The notes under the pieces were generated by a model that ran no database searches, had not been told where the DNA came from, and saw nothing but the letters and a program-made list of their open reading frames with translations. A stretch of 64,000 nucleotides of DNA from Streptomyces sp. NBC_00425 (lineage in GTDB: Bacteria; Actinomycetota; Actinomycetes; Streptomycetales; Streptomycetaceae): the NCBI RefSeq assembly GCF_036030735.1, contig NZ_CP107928.1, positions 558,001 to 622,000 on the forward strand, written 5' to 3'. The position numbers and the translations under genes are program-made. Shown piece after piece: positions 1 to 7,737 of this stretch. How positions within the stretch are numbered: position 1 is the stretch's first letter; each line of letters opens with the position of its first letter.

Positions 1-409
1 CGTGGCGAGCGTAGTCCGCGGTCTGCAGCATGCCGGGCACAAGGTTGTTCTCCCAGATGGTCAGCACCTTCGTGCGGTCGTGCTCGGCGGTGATGGCCTC
101 TTGTACGGGCCGGTGGCCGGCGGAGAGCTGGCGGCGCCACGATCGTATGTGTGACTCGAAGCCGCGCAGCTGCGCGAGGAGACCGGCGTAGGCGTCCGGC
201 TGCCCGGTGGCCTGCGCCCACGCCCGTAGTTCCTCGGCACCGGCAGTCTGCCGGCCGTTCTCCAGCTTGCTCACCTTGGACTTGGTCCACCCGAATCCGA
301 GGCGCTCGGCAAGCTGGGCGCCGGTGAGCCGACCGTCAGGGCACGAGAGCCTCAGTTCACGAAGTCGGAGCCCGAGGGGCTCGCGCGCCTGCTGGTAGTC
401 GGTTGTCAC
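1..409 (-). CDS. HTH transcriptional regulator with DUF5753 (Scr1-like), partial
   Basis: The gene reads from a GTG at 409 off the left edge of the window, so only about the first 136 residues are visible. Residues about 10-60 form an XRE-type helix-turn-helix (LRELRLSCPDGRLTGAQLAE, then a recognition helix ending in KSKVSKLENGRQ). The following segment, with WENNLVPGMLQTADYAR near the edge, is the characteristic beginning of DUF5753. Family members are DNA-binding regulators in actinomycetes, usually next to a DUF397 or DUF6879 gene. Here the DUF6879 gene lies immediately upstream with a 10-nt gap, so the two probably share a transcript. The C-terminus is unseen and the target is unknown. 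Confidence 0.85.
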   Translation of the reverse strand, partial: MTTDYQQAREPLGLRLRELRLSCPDGRLTGAQLAERLGFGWTKSKVSKLENGRQTAGAEELRAWAQATGQPDAYAGLLAQLRGFESHIRSWRRQLSAGHRPVQEAITAEHDRTKVLTIWENNLVPGMLQTADYARH

Positions 410-419
410 CGGGGCTCCG

Positions 420-1157
420 TCACTTCTGGTCGACCTCGAACTTCGTGTACGGGACGGCATAGTGCCAGGCTGCATCCCTGGCCTGGCAGTAGCGGTTGAC
501 CGCGGCCGGCTCGGTGATGAGCTCTGCGTCGGTGAGGTTGTCGTCCTCGTCGAAGACCAGTCGGGCGACGAGCCGCGAGTCAAACAGCCAGAAGTCCTCT
601 GCGGGCAGGTGGAGCCGCTCGGCGTCGGTGCGGGCGAGGTTGCGGATGTCCTCGCCTACGGCACAGTTGCGGGCGGCGTTGCTGCGCAGGTACGTCTGTC
701 CCGGTGTGGCCGGGGAGTCGACGAGCCGAACCCGTTCGAACCGTTTGCCCTCGCCGGTCTGGGCGCGGACGTTGCGGCACCAGTCGTCGTCGTAGTCCCA
801 GTCGATGCGCCGTCCTGCCGTGAACTGGGCCCACTCGGCCGTCTGTTCGTCGCTCGCGTACCGGCCGCGGGTCTCCAGCCTCCACGCCGTGTGCTGGAAC
901 GTCGTGAAAAGGCGGCCGAACTCCTCATCGGCGTTGATGAGTCGGGGGGTGTCATCGCGCGGCCCGAAGTCGACGAGGGTGTTACGCGGGACGATGACGG
1001 CGACTTCGTCGGCGTCGAGATGCTGGAGTTGGGCGAGGTCTTCCGGGTCCGTGAGCGGCGGGCCGTGCACGATGACGTCACCGGTGTCGAGGTCTTCGTG
1101 GATGCTGGGGCATCCGCCGCCGCCAGAGCCTGTGCCGTTGAACCGCAGCCGTCGCAT
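420..1157 (-). CDS. DUF6879 family protein
   Basis: A 245-residue protein. I chose the ATG at 1157 because an AAGGGAAA-like ribosome binding site lies a few bases before it; an in-frame ATG at 1172 lacks one. The body (INADEEFGRLFTTFQHTAWR near the middle, then a Trp/Asp-rich segment and RLVFDEDDNLTDAELIT near the end) matches my memory of DUF6879, a small actinomycete family found beside HTH/DUF5753 regulators. The stop lies 10 nt from the regulator start, so the pair looks like an operon. The biochemical role is unknown; by context it could be a partner that modulates the regulator. Confidence 0.75.
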   Translation of the reverse strand: MRRLRFNGTGSGGGGCPSIHEDLDTGDVIVHGPPLTDPEDLAQLQHLDADEVAVIVPRNTLVDFGPRDDTPRLINADEEFGRLFTTFQHTAWRLETRGRYASDEQTAEWAQFTAGRRIDWDYDDDWCRNVRAQTGEGKRFERVRLVDSPATPGQTYLRSNAARNCAVGEDIRNLARTDAERLHLPAEDFWLFDSRLVARLVFDEDDNLTDAELITEPAAVNRYCQARDAAWHYAVPYTKFEVDQK

Positions 1158-1245
1158 GTCTTTTCCCTTCATCGGAGCCGTGGAGTGGGGCCAGCCTCCC
1201 CGGCGCCCGGGTGCCGGACACGAGACCGGACCGACCCACATGGGA

Positions 1246-1282
1246 AACTTCCTGCAACTTCGCGAAGAGGTCAAAAAACTTC
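1246..1282. promoter_or_regulatory. Three phased AACTTC hexamers in a divergent promoter region
   Basis: In the 174-bp gap between the divergent genes starting at 1157 (-) and 1332 (+), AACTTC occurs at 1246-1251, 1256-1261 and 1277-1282. The start spacings are 10 and 21 bp, close to one and two turns of DNA. The second and third copies continue as short imperfect inverted repeats (AACTTCGCGAAG and AACTTCGAGAAA). The gap lies upstream of an operon encoding an HTH regulator, so an autoregulatory operator is a reasonable reading. The repeats are observed; the operator role is inferred. Confidence 0.35.
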
Positions 1283-1331
1283 GAGAAACTATCTGGGCGG
1301 GAAGCAACTCGATACTTCTACCGTCCGGTTC

Positions 1332-1547
1332 ATGGCTTCTGCACCTTCGGCGCGAGACGCCGACGCCGACCCCTTCGCCGCCGTGGAGTCGCTGCGCGTG
1401 GCCCTCGACCAGGCCGGAATCGTCCTGCCGTCCCTGGCAGTGGACCCGGGCACGCCCGCGCTCCACCTCGTCGACCTCGGGCGGATCCGCGCAGACGTGG
1501 CCGTACGCCTGGCGCACGCACTCCAGCGAAGGGAGCCCACGCCATGA
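1332..1547 (+). CDS. Small hypothetical protein (71 aa)
   Basis: A 71-residue ORF from an ATG at 1332. Its stop overlaps the next start (ATGA at 1544-1547), which supports real, translationally coupled translation. Codon third positions are strongly G/C, as expected for the host. The sequence has a soluble, mixed helix and strand look (AVESLRVALDQAGIVLPSLA, then RIRADVAVRLAHAL). No known domain is recognised. It lies in a run of short plus-strand genes that diverges from the HTH/DUF6879 pair, a layout common around such regulators in Streptomyces. Confidence 0.6.
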   Translation: MASAPSARDADADPFAAVESLRVALDQAGIVLPSLAVDPGTPALHLVDLGRIRADVAVRLAHALQRREPTP

Positions 1548-1906
1548 GCACGTCCCAGCAGGCCGAGGTCCCGCCCACCGACATCGTGACCGTGATCCCG
1601 GTCCCCCGACAGAACGACATGAGCCCTGAGCAGGTGCGGGGCGCGCACTGTGTGTGGTGCAGCGTCCGGCTGACCGCCGCCGCGGTGTCCCTCGACCGCC
1701 GTCAGGGCCGGTACATGGGCGTATACGGACCGTGGTTCCCCCGGGCCTGCGACCCGTGCACCCGCGCCCAGGCGCGTCGAGTCCTGGACGTCCACCTCGA
1801 GGCCTGCGGGCGCTGCCCCGGGGTACCGACGCCCTGCCCGGACCGCGAGGCGTTGGCGAAGCTCGCCCGCGAGGGGGCACACCACGAGAGGCTCAGCAAA
1901 AGCTGA
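1544..1906 (+). CDS. Cys-rich, probable zinc-binding hypothetical protein (120 aa)
   Basis: The start codon overlaps the stop of the preceding gene by 4 nt. The protein has CVWCSVRL at about residues 35-42, then CDPC and later CGRCPGVPTPCP. This arrangement of Cys pairs resembles treble-clef or zinc-ribbon small proteins. It is probably cytoplasmic, as no signal peptide or membrane segment is visible. Similar small Cys-rich proteins are frequent next to HTH/DUF5753 regulators in Streptomyces, but I cannot name a function. Zinc binding is inferred only from Cys spacing. Confidence 0.65.
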   Translation: MSTSQQAEVPPTDIVTVIPVPRQNDMSPEQVRGAHCVWCSVRLTAAAVSLDRRQGRYMGVYGPWFPRACDPCTRAQARRVLDVHLEACGRCPGVPTPCPDREALAKLAREGAHHERLSKS

Positions 1907-2032
1907 GCACACCCAGGCCCCTGCCGCCGGCCTGCGCTGCGGCGCGCCGACAGCAGGAACGCCCGGTCCGTATCCCGCGAAGAACCCGGACCGGGCGTGT
2001 GTCCCCATCCGCAACCAGCGAAGGAGATGCAC

Positions 2033-2545
2033 GTGACGATACCTCCGGGACCCATGCCGGACCCCGGGCCCCTGCCCGCGTTCGCCCGGATGCTCATCAC
2101 CGACGAGCAGTTCGCCAGCTGCCGCACCACCGTCATGGACGGCAACCCGGACATGGCCGAGGAGGCGGCCGGCCGGATCGTCGAGGAGGGCCTCAAGTTC
2201 GTGGCCGCCGGCTCCCGCAACCCGGGCGTCGGCCTCGCCCCGTCGCGGATCGTGGACGAGGGATGGCATGCCCTCATCCTGCACACCGCCCTGTACGCCG
2301 GCCTCTGCCAGAAGCTCGGCGGCGACTTCGTCCACCACTATCCCGGCTGGGATCCGACGAACTACGACCCGCCGATCCTCGACCGCACCCGCGAGAAGAT
2401 CACCGAACTCGGCTGGGAGGCGGACCCACAGCTGTGGGGGCCGCCGTCCGACGAGACGCTCGTGTCCGTGGCGGCGAAGTGCCAGCACTCCCCTAACTGC
2501 ACCATCGTCATCACGCCGAAGCCGAAGCCCGGCGGCGTGGTCTAG
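2033..2545 (+). CDS. Conserved hypothetical protein (170 aa)
   Basis: I chose the GTG at 2033 because an AAGGAG lies 6 nt upstream; the in-frame ATG at 2027 sits directly on that site and is less plausible. A central segment, IVDEGWHALILHTALYAGLC followed by HHYPGW, has the Asp/Glu-Gly-Trp-His pattern of small actinomycete proteins distantly like the glycine-rich-domain (GRDP) family. That link is weak. There is no signal peptide or transmembrane segment. It follows the 120-aa Cys-rich gene after 126 nt and precedes a 41-aa ORF. Function is not assigned. Confidence 0.65.
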   Translation: MTIPPGPMPDPGPLPAFARMLITDEQFASCRTTVMDGNPDMAEEAAGRIVEEGLKFVAAGSRNPGVGLAPSRIVDEGWHALILHTALYAGLCQKLGGDFVHHYPGWDPTNYDPPILDRTREKITELGWEADPQLWGPPSDETLVSVAAKCQHSPNCTIVITPKPKPGGVV

Positions 2546-2568
2546 CCTCCCTGCTGAAGGGAGGCGAC

Positions 2569-2694
2569 ATGTCCGAGTGGACCGACCCGCGGTATGCGGA
2601 GCTGGTGGCGGCGTGGAAACGCACACAGCAGCCTCAGTCCCGTGACCCGCAACCGCAGCCCAGGCGGGCGTTCATGGTCCCGCCCAAGGGCTGA
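2569..2694 (+). CDS. Very small ORF (41 aa)
   Basis: ATG at 2569 preceded by GAAGGGAGG at a suitable distance, 23 nt after the previous stop. The product starts MSEWTDPRYAELVAAWKRT and ends in a basic, proline-rich tail (RRAFMVPPKG). The good Shine-Dalgarno sequence and close spacing favour real translation as the last gene of this small run. No homology is recognised. Confidence 0.5.
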   Translation: MSEWTDPRYAELVAAWKRTQQPQSRDPQPQPRRAFMVPPKG

Positions 2695-2865
2695 CAGCAC
2701 AGCGTCCCGTCCGCCCCGTGCTCCAAGCGTCATGGGGGCGGGCGGGCTCCTGGTCCAGGCCGGAGCGACCACCCGGGATGAGCCGGCTTCTTCCTCAAGG
2801 CTCGACCGGCGCCTCAGTCACCATTTGCCCCGGCGAGCAGCAGCACCTGGTGACCCAGCTGAAGA

Positions 2866-3524
2866 ATGAAGGGCGAGGAGGCCGGATTCTGGCTGACCCG
2901 TCAACAGCGCAGACGGATCGACGCCTGGGGCAAACGCACCCCGCTGGCGCCCACCATTGCGACGGCCAAGCCGAAGACGCGAGTCGCTTTCCTGCCGACG
3001 GCCGCCTGCAGGCCCCCGCGCGGCCCGCGGCGGCTGAACGGCGCACGCGCCCCCGTCTGTCCCCACCGCTGTCCCTACCGACATCGACGCAGTGGCGGAC
3101 GCCGCCCGCAACGTCCTCGAGCACACCGCCCGGCTCAGCACGACCAACACCTGGGAGCGGCTGTGCGCCCAGGTCAAAGGACTGACCGAGCTGACTCAGG
3201 CGCAGCAGCGCCAGGCCCTGAAGTCCGCCTCCCGCTCCCCCTCCCGTGCCGCTCCGCCGCTGGCCGCCCTGATCACCAGTGGCAGCTGGCGACCGAACCC
3301 GCTGGCCGACCGCCCTCCGCCCGAGCGGAGGGCGACCGGCGGCGTGGGAGCAGGCACGACGGAACGCACGGGACGAACTACGGGCGCGGGTGTGGCTGCC
3401 CATTGACGTCAGATGTCGGCTGCGCGCCCTGCGCGCCCGGGCCCGGCTGGCGCTCGGCCGTCGGTGGAGCGACTGCCATGCGTGCGGGGCGGCTGCCGAT
3501 CATGGCGGCGTGGCCCCGCCATGA
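2866..3524 (+). pseudogene. Decayed coding region, unidentified
   Basis: Protein-like stretches jump between frames. One starts MKGEEAGFWLTRQQRRR near 2866. Another, about 3085-3240, reads ARLSTTNTWERLCAQVKGLT. A third, about 3335-3480, reads AWEQARRNARDELRARVWLP. None forms a complete gene and the junctions look like frameshifts. I read this as the remains of one or more accessory genes. Nothing else is visible between 2695 and 3548. Confidence 0.35.
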
Positions 3525-3548
3525 TCGGAGGTGGGAAGAGAGGTGCTG

Positions 3549-4118
3549 ATGAGCAGTGCGACGGTTCCGCTGGCGATCGCTTTCTTGGGTATCGTCGGCA
3601 CGCTCGCGTCAGGTCTCATGACCCAGCGGCTCGCCGAAAAGGCCAAGGCCAAAGAGCTGGCTCATTCCGATCGACAGCACGCTGAAGAACGCCAGTACGA
3701 GACCGAGCGCGCGACGACAGAGGCCGTTCGAAGCTGCTACGTCATGCTCAACACGGCTTCCCTGGACTACCACTCCGAGCTAAACAACTTCTGGCACGGG
3801 CTCCGATTCGGCCGCGTCACCGACGATCTGAGGTCACGTCTGGACGACGCGCGGCGCGAGCATCGTGCGCGTTACTCCGAGGCGCAGATGCGGGTCCCGG
3901 ACGACGTGCTTGCCACCGCCGACGACGTCCACCGCAAGCTCAACCGGATGTATGGGGTCCTGAAGCGTCTCGACGGCAAGATCCCGCCACACCGGGAGGA
4001 CGAATCCCTGGAGCAGACCCGCCCTCAGATCGAGGGGATCTGGGAACAACTCGGCGACATGCGCTGCACCATGCGACGAAGCATCGGCATCCCCGCAGAC
4101 GGCCCAATCGGGACCTGA
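3549..4118 (+). CDS. Membrane-anchored coiled-coil hypothetical protein (189 aa)
   Basis: The ATG at 3549 has AGAGAGG about 6 nt upstream. The N-terminus (about residues 6-24, VPLAIAFLGIVGTLASGLMT) is one transmembrane helix or uncleaved signal anchor. It is followed by a highly charged helix (QRLAEKAKAKELAHSDRQHA) and a long soluble helical body with regular Leu/Arg/Glu spacing. The topology suggests a short N-terminal anchor with most of the protein on one side of the membrane. Proteins of this type are common orphans in Streptomyces and I cannot give a function. It stands alone, between decayed sequence and a CRISPR-like array. Confidence 0.65.
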   Translation: MSSATVPLAIAFLGIVGTLASGLMTQRLAEKAKAKELAHSDRQHAEERQYETERATTEAVRSCYVMLNTASLDYHSELNNFWHGLRFGRVTDDLRSRLDDARREHRARYSEAQMRVPDDVLATADDVHRKLNRMYGVLKRLDGKIPPHREDESLEQTRPQIEGIWEQLGDMRCTMRRSIGIPADGPIGT

Positions 4119-4271
4119 GCTCCCGAAACAAGATGTGCTCCCAGGAGGAAACGGCTGAGGTCAGGTGGTCGGCAAGCCGAACGGACGGCAGTGCGCCCCA
4201 GGCTTCAGGTGCAAGACAGCACTTCTCCCACGCGCGCGTCGCGGGTTCGGCGGCGGCCGGCTTGGGCGAAG

Positions 4272-4538
4272 CACCCCGCGACGGCGGGGAGGACGGAGCT
4301 GTCCCTTGCGTGTGCGGTGCAGTCGCGAACCACCCCCGCGGCGGCGGTGAACATTCGTCGCCGCGGGTCGCGTCGTAGTTGACCTGCCAAGGACTCCCGC
4401 GTCGGCGGGAAGGACGCGTACCGGCTCGGGGGCGGGCGCTCCGTAGCCGGCGCACCCCCGCGTCCGCGGGAAGGACCTCGGCGAGTACGTCAACGCGTGG
4501 CAGGCGGCCGGAGGCACCTCCGCGCCATCGGGCGTTCC
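4272..4538 (-). CRISPR. Degenerate, orphan type I-E-like repeat array (5 units)
   Basis: Five related GC-rich units start at 4272, 4331, 4392, 4453 and 4515, so the period is 59-62 bp, as for a 29-bp repeat plus 32-bp spacer. Read on the minus strand, the best unit (4294 down to 4272) begins GTCCTCCCCGCCGTCGCGGG and forms a CCCCGC/GCGGGG stem, the hallmark of type I-E repeats. Other units differ by several bases (for example GTCCTTCCCGCGGACGCGGG for 4476 down to 4457), and the last is strongly diverged. The sequences between units are unrelated to one another. No cas gene is present in the window. I interpret it as a decayed relic. Chance recurrence in GC-rich DNA is the main alternative, but the regular period argues against it. 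Confidence 0.55.
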
Positions 4539-4563
4539 GCAGCTCCTGGCTGCGGCCGCCCCT

Positions 4564-4995
4564 TCAATCTTGCGCGTGGCGTTGTCCGGCCGACGCCCCG
4601 ACACCCGGTTCCTCGCGCGCTGCGCCTCGCACGGTCTGCTCGACCTCGAACCGGTTGAGGCCTCGGGACAAGGCGTAGCGCGTGACCGCGGACTGTGCGG
4701 CGTGCGCGGCCTCGAACCAGACGTGTCGTTGCCGCTTGCGCTCCTCGTGATCGCTCAGCTGATGAAGGGCGTCCCGCGCAGCGTTGGCCACACGCTGGCA
4801 TTCAACGAGCGTTTCCCACGACTCGGGGGCTGCGTCGCCAGACGGTTCGGGGTCTGGCAGCGCGGTCTCCTCGGCGGCCTGGGGAGCGATCGCTTCCAGG
4901 GCTGGAGCAGTGGGCTGTGCGGCCAAGAGGCCTGAGGGCGTCGCGGGGGACGTCTGTGGCACCTTCGGTGTGGCTGCCTCGGATGATGGGGCCAT
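4564..4995 (-). CDS. Hypothetical helical protein (about 143 aa)
   Basis: The reading frame is open from an ATG at 4995, with an alternative GTG at 5049; neither has a convincing ribosome binding site. The first half is low-complexity Ala/Pro/Thr. The second half is a charged helical region (DHEERKRQRHVWFEAAHAAQ, then ALSRGLNRFEVEQTVRGAA). It could be a DNA- or partner-binding accessory protein of a mobile element, because similar N-terminally disordered proteins occur in such elements. That is guesswork. It lies between the CRISPR-like array and a truncated IS630 transposase. Confidence 0.45.
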   Translation of the reverse strand: MAPSSEAATPKVPQTSPATPSGLLAAQPTAPALEAIAPQAAEETALPDPEPSGDAAPESWETLVECQRVANAARDALHQLSDHEERKRQRHVWFEAAHAAQSAVTRYALSRGLNRFEVEQTVRGAAREEPGVGASAGQRHAQD

Positions 4996-5053
4996 GAGTT
5001 CGGGGCGGCAGGTAGGGCGGTTGTAACTGGCCCTTGACGGCGTTCGCACGCCC

Positions 5054-5641
5054 TCAGGAATAGCGGGGAGCCGGCCGTCGTCGTCGAGGAGGTCTCCACG
5101 TGGTGGCGGCCTGCCAGGAGACTCTGCCCTCGCGCAGAATGCGCCGCAGGGTCTCCCGGCTGATCGCCGGCACCACCTGCCGTTCCACCAGGTGCTCGGC
5201 GAGCTTGGACAGGCTCCAGGTGGAGAACGCGGCGATGTCCCAGTCCGCGGGGGACGTCCGGGCGATCAGGCGGATGGGCTCACGCACCCGCTCACCGATC
5301 GCCTTCGGGCGTCCCCCGCTCCATTTTGGGTCCATCGCATCGAACCCCCGCTCGTTGAAGGCGTGGATGGCATCGCGGACGTAGTCCTCACTGACTTGCA
5401 TCAGCGCGGTGACGTCCGTGGCCACCTGGCCCTGGGCGGACATCAGCACCACGATCGCTCGGCGCAGCCGGACCGGGTCTTTCGCAGTTCGGCTGATCCG
5501 CTGCAGCCTGCGACCCTCGTCCATGCTGACCGGCCCGACGAACACACTCGGTCGACACCCCACGACCACCTCCAAGATCAGATCCTGGAGACAGTCTGCT
5601 GACCACCGGGCAGCACATCGATTACCCGGCCAAGGATGCAA
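5054..5641 (-). pseudogene. IS630-family transposase, N-terminal part only
   Basis: The 195-residue frame carries the helix-turn-helix half of an IS630 transposase: VSMDEGRRLQRISRTAKDPV, then KWSGGRPKAIGERVREPIRL and STWSLSKLAEHLVERQVVP. It breaks off just after VSWQAATTW, where family members enter the DDE catalytic domain, so the catalytic part is missing. It should be inactive. A separate C-terminal IS630 fragment occurs at about 32.4-32.7 kb and an N-terminal scrap near 39.97 kb, so this family has been active and decayed here more than once. Confidence 0.85.
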
Positions 5642-5650
5642 GTCGAGCCA

Positions 5651-6007
5651 CTAGCTCTTCGCCGGCTCTCCGTGCCGGACCTGCCGCTTGACCTCAAGCT
5701 CCACGCCGCCGCGCATCTTGCCCTGCTCCTTCGCGTGTTCGGTCACCGCAGCCTGGACCTCGTCGGCGCGGTCTCGCCACGCCTGCCATGCGGCCTCGTA
5801 GGCAGCCGGGTCATCCTGATCGCGTAGAGCCAGCACGGTTGCGTGTGCCTGGTCGGCGGTCAGCTGCATCTGCACGAGTTCTTCGAAGGTGTGTGCCACG
5901 TGCAGTGATCCTACGCGCGGATACGACAGCGCCTCCGCCTCGACGCGAGGCGGTGGCAGCCGGATGTGTGACCGGGCGGGGTCGGGATGAGTCTGATGCT
6001 CGGCCAT
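5651..6007 (-). CDS. Hypothetical protein (118 aa)
   Basis: The ATG at 6007 is preceded by GAGGAG at normal spacing. The first 30 residues are Pro/Arg-rich and probably disordered. The rest is helical (HTFEELVQMQLTADQAHATV, then AAYEAAWQAWRDRADEVQAA). No domain is recognised. It is transcribed away from the RiPP precursor gene, with 454 bp between the two starts. Confidence 0.55.
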   Translation of the reverse strand: MAEHQTHPDPARSHIRLPPPRVEAEALSYPRVGSLHVAHTFEELVQMQLTADQAHATVLALRDQDDPAAYEAAWQAWRDRADEVQAAVTEHAKEQGKMRGGVELEVKRQVRHGEPAKS

Positions 6008-6461
6008 GTGCGTCTCCTCGGTTCAGGCAGCATGCCGTTCGGCCCGAGGAACACCCACCGTCAGCTCCGTAAGCAGCGATCAGATCGCACATCTCAATCA
6101 GCGGCCGGGCGTCCCGAAGAGCGAGGCGGCCACTCCACCGGAGCCACCGGGGGCAAGCGACTTTAGAGCCACACCCCACTCTTCCGGACCGCCAAACAAC
6201 TTTACGGAGAGGCTTTGGGCTGGAGCTGGCCACTGTCGCTTCCAGCCTGCGGTACGAAGTGCCCATGGTAACCGGCGGGGGTGTGGAAGCGTCTCTCCTA
6301 CGCTCGACGCATTCACCGCGGGCACGCGACTCGCACGCGAATTCACCCGAACAGCCTTGCATCACCCGCCCGCATCGGATGGATGGCATGCGACGTCATG
6401 TTCCTTATGGTAGGAATTAGCACGGTTCCCGTCGCGTCAGTTGAATGACAGGAGATACGAC
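6008..6461. other. Intergenic region upstream of the RiPP precursor
   Basis: This 454-bp divergent gap should hold the promoters of the 118-aa gene (-) and of the Nif11-like precursor (+). I see no confident ORF, no strong sigma-70-type promoter pair and no clear operator. It holds a local AT-richer patch near 6400-6420 (TTCCTTATGGTAGGAATTAG) just upstream of the precursor ribosome binding site. Confidence 0.3.
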
Positions 6462-6803
6462 ATGACACGCCCCAACAAGGAAAAGATGACCTTCGAAAAG
6501 TTCTGCAGGGATTACATTCCCGAACACCCGGAACTGGGCCTCGGCACCGACGAACTCAGCCCGTCTGAGTTCGCGAAGGTGGCACTCGAAGAAGGACGTA
6601 AACTCGGGTTCTCCTTCACGGAGTCCGAGATCCAGGCCGTTCTCGGCGAGCACCGCCGGGTACGGCAGGAGATCGCGAATCTCGGCGCATCGGTCAAGGC
6701 GAGCGCGAACGGGACGGCGATGTGCTGGCACGGCGGACTCACGACCGAAGAGCCGATCGATGCCGACTGGCTCGTCATCAAGGCCGAGCAACCCGAGCGC
6801 TGA
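6462..6803 (+). CDS. Putative RiPP precursor peptide with Nif11-like leader (113 aa)
   Basis: ATG at 6462 has GGAG 8 nt upstream. Residues about 9-66 resemble the Nif11-type leader fold: FEKFCRDYIPEHPEL, then SPSEFAKVALEEGRKLGFSF followed by TESEIQAVL, the usual Ala-x-x-x-Gly-Phe-x-Phe-Thr motif. The rest is a helix and a C-terminal segment (about 75-113) with Ser77, Ser81, Thr85, Cys88, Trp89, His90, Gly91-Gly92, Thr94 and Thr95, candidate sites for modification. No conserved GG protease site before a short core is obvious, so the cleavage point is unknown. The gene converges on the modification operon with a 28-nt gap. It is the only leader-like small gene beside that operon, so I propose it as the substrate. 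The alternative is a small partner protein. Confidence 0.65.
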   Translation: MTRPNKEKMTFEKFCRDYIPEHPELGLGTDELSPSEFAKVALEEGRKLGFSFTESEIQAVLGEHRRVRQEIANLGASVKASANGTAMCWHGGLTTEEPIDADWLVIKAEQPER

Positions 6804-6831
6804 CACCACGGACGCCCAGGGCCGCTGACAG

Positions 6832-7737
6832 TCATCGGCACAGCGAACGCAGTTCGTCCGGCGTCCTCACCGGTGGCTGGATGTCGAGAGACTCAAGGTA
6901 CTGCTCCACCTCCCCAAAGAACCTGACGCCCAGCCTCTGGGTGAGCGCCCGTGGCCGGAGCCTCTCCTGCGGCCGGTGGCCCCGGGTGGACAGCGTGATG
7001 GTGACGGCGGAGTCGTCGATCTCGACGCGATGCCACCAGCGTCTGCCCCAGGTGACCATCTGCCCGGGCCCGAGATGGGCGCGACGGGCGCCGGTACCGT
7101 CCGAGAGCCATGCTTCGGGGACGGGGGACGTGTACATCGGGCTGAACCGCCTGCAGAGGTCCCACACCGGAAGTCGCGGCACGCGCCGGCAGGACGGGGG
7201 AACGAAGTCGAACTGCTTGCTGCCACGCACGACGAGGTTCCAACGGCCGTGCACCATTTCGCCGTCATGGTGCAGGGGGGTCACGTATCCGCCGCAGCCG
7301 ATCCACAGCAGCGCGAATCCGTACGGGTCGAGAGTCAGTCGCCGGTGAATTTCCATGATGACGGAGCGCAAGGGCTCTCCAAAAGCCTGTACGGGGATGA
7401 CGGCGTACGGCTTCAGCGTCCGAAAGGACGGATCATGGATCACGTCGAACGCCTGCCCGGCCGACATCACCGCCTTGGTGCGTCGTTCCCACGCGAGGAG
7501 TTCGGTCATGTCGAATCGGTGAGCCCGCGGAAAGCTCTGCCGGACACGGAGCGCGCCGAGAATGATTTCCATCGCCTGCCCTCGATAGGACTTGCGTAGC
7601 GCCTCCTCACTGAACTCCGGCAGCAGATCGGCGATCGCCTGGTACTCGTCCCGGACGAGGGGGTGGGGCAAGGCAGGGGCGCGTGGATCGATCGCGGTGT
7701 CGCCCTGCCGCGGAGTTGTTCCGGACCGCGATTTCAT
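6832..7737 (-). CDS. JmjC/cupin-like Fe(II)/2-oxoglutarate oxygenase (301 aa)
   Basis: A cupin-8/JmjC-like fold is suggested by the segment LLWIGCGGYVTPLHHDGEMV at about residues 140-158, which holds the iron-binding His-x-Asp, and by GQMVTWGRRWWHRVEI at about 225-240 with the distal His. The line WNLVVRGSKQFDFVPP between them is the typical strand pair of JmjC-like hydroxylases. Such enzymes hydroxylate protein or peptide side chains using O2 and 2-oxoglutarate. It is the last gene of the minus-strand operon. Its ATG overlaps the preceding stop by 4 nt (7734-7737), implying translational coupling. Its likely substrate is the precursor peptide, which is inference. Confidence 0.8.
   Translation of the reverse strand: MKSRSGTTPRQGDTAIDPRAPALPHPLVRDEYQAIADLLPEFSEEALRKSYRGQAMEIILGALRVRQSFPRAHRFDMTELLAWERRTKAVMSAGQAFDVIHDPSFRTLKPYAVIPVQAFGEPLRSVIMEIHRRLTLDPYGFALLWIGCGGYVTPLHHDGEMVHGRWNLVVRGSKQFDFVPPSCRRVPRLPVWDLCRRFSPMYTSPVPEAWLSDGTGARRAHLGPGQMVTWGRRWWHRVEIDDSAVTITLSTRGHRPQERLRPRALTQRLGVRFFGEVEQYLESLDIQPPVRTPDELRSLCR

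Noticed and set aside
6462..6803. Precursor as a nitrile-hydratase-type leader
   Set aside because: There is no Cys-x-x-Cys-x-Cys-like metal motif of that family. The Ala-x-x-x-Gly-Phe-x-Phe-Thr pattern fits the Nif11 type better.
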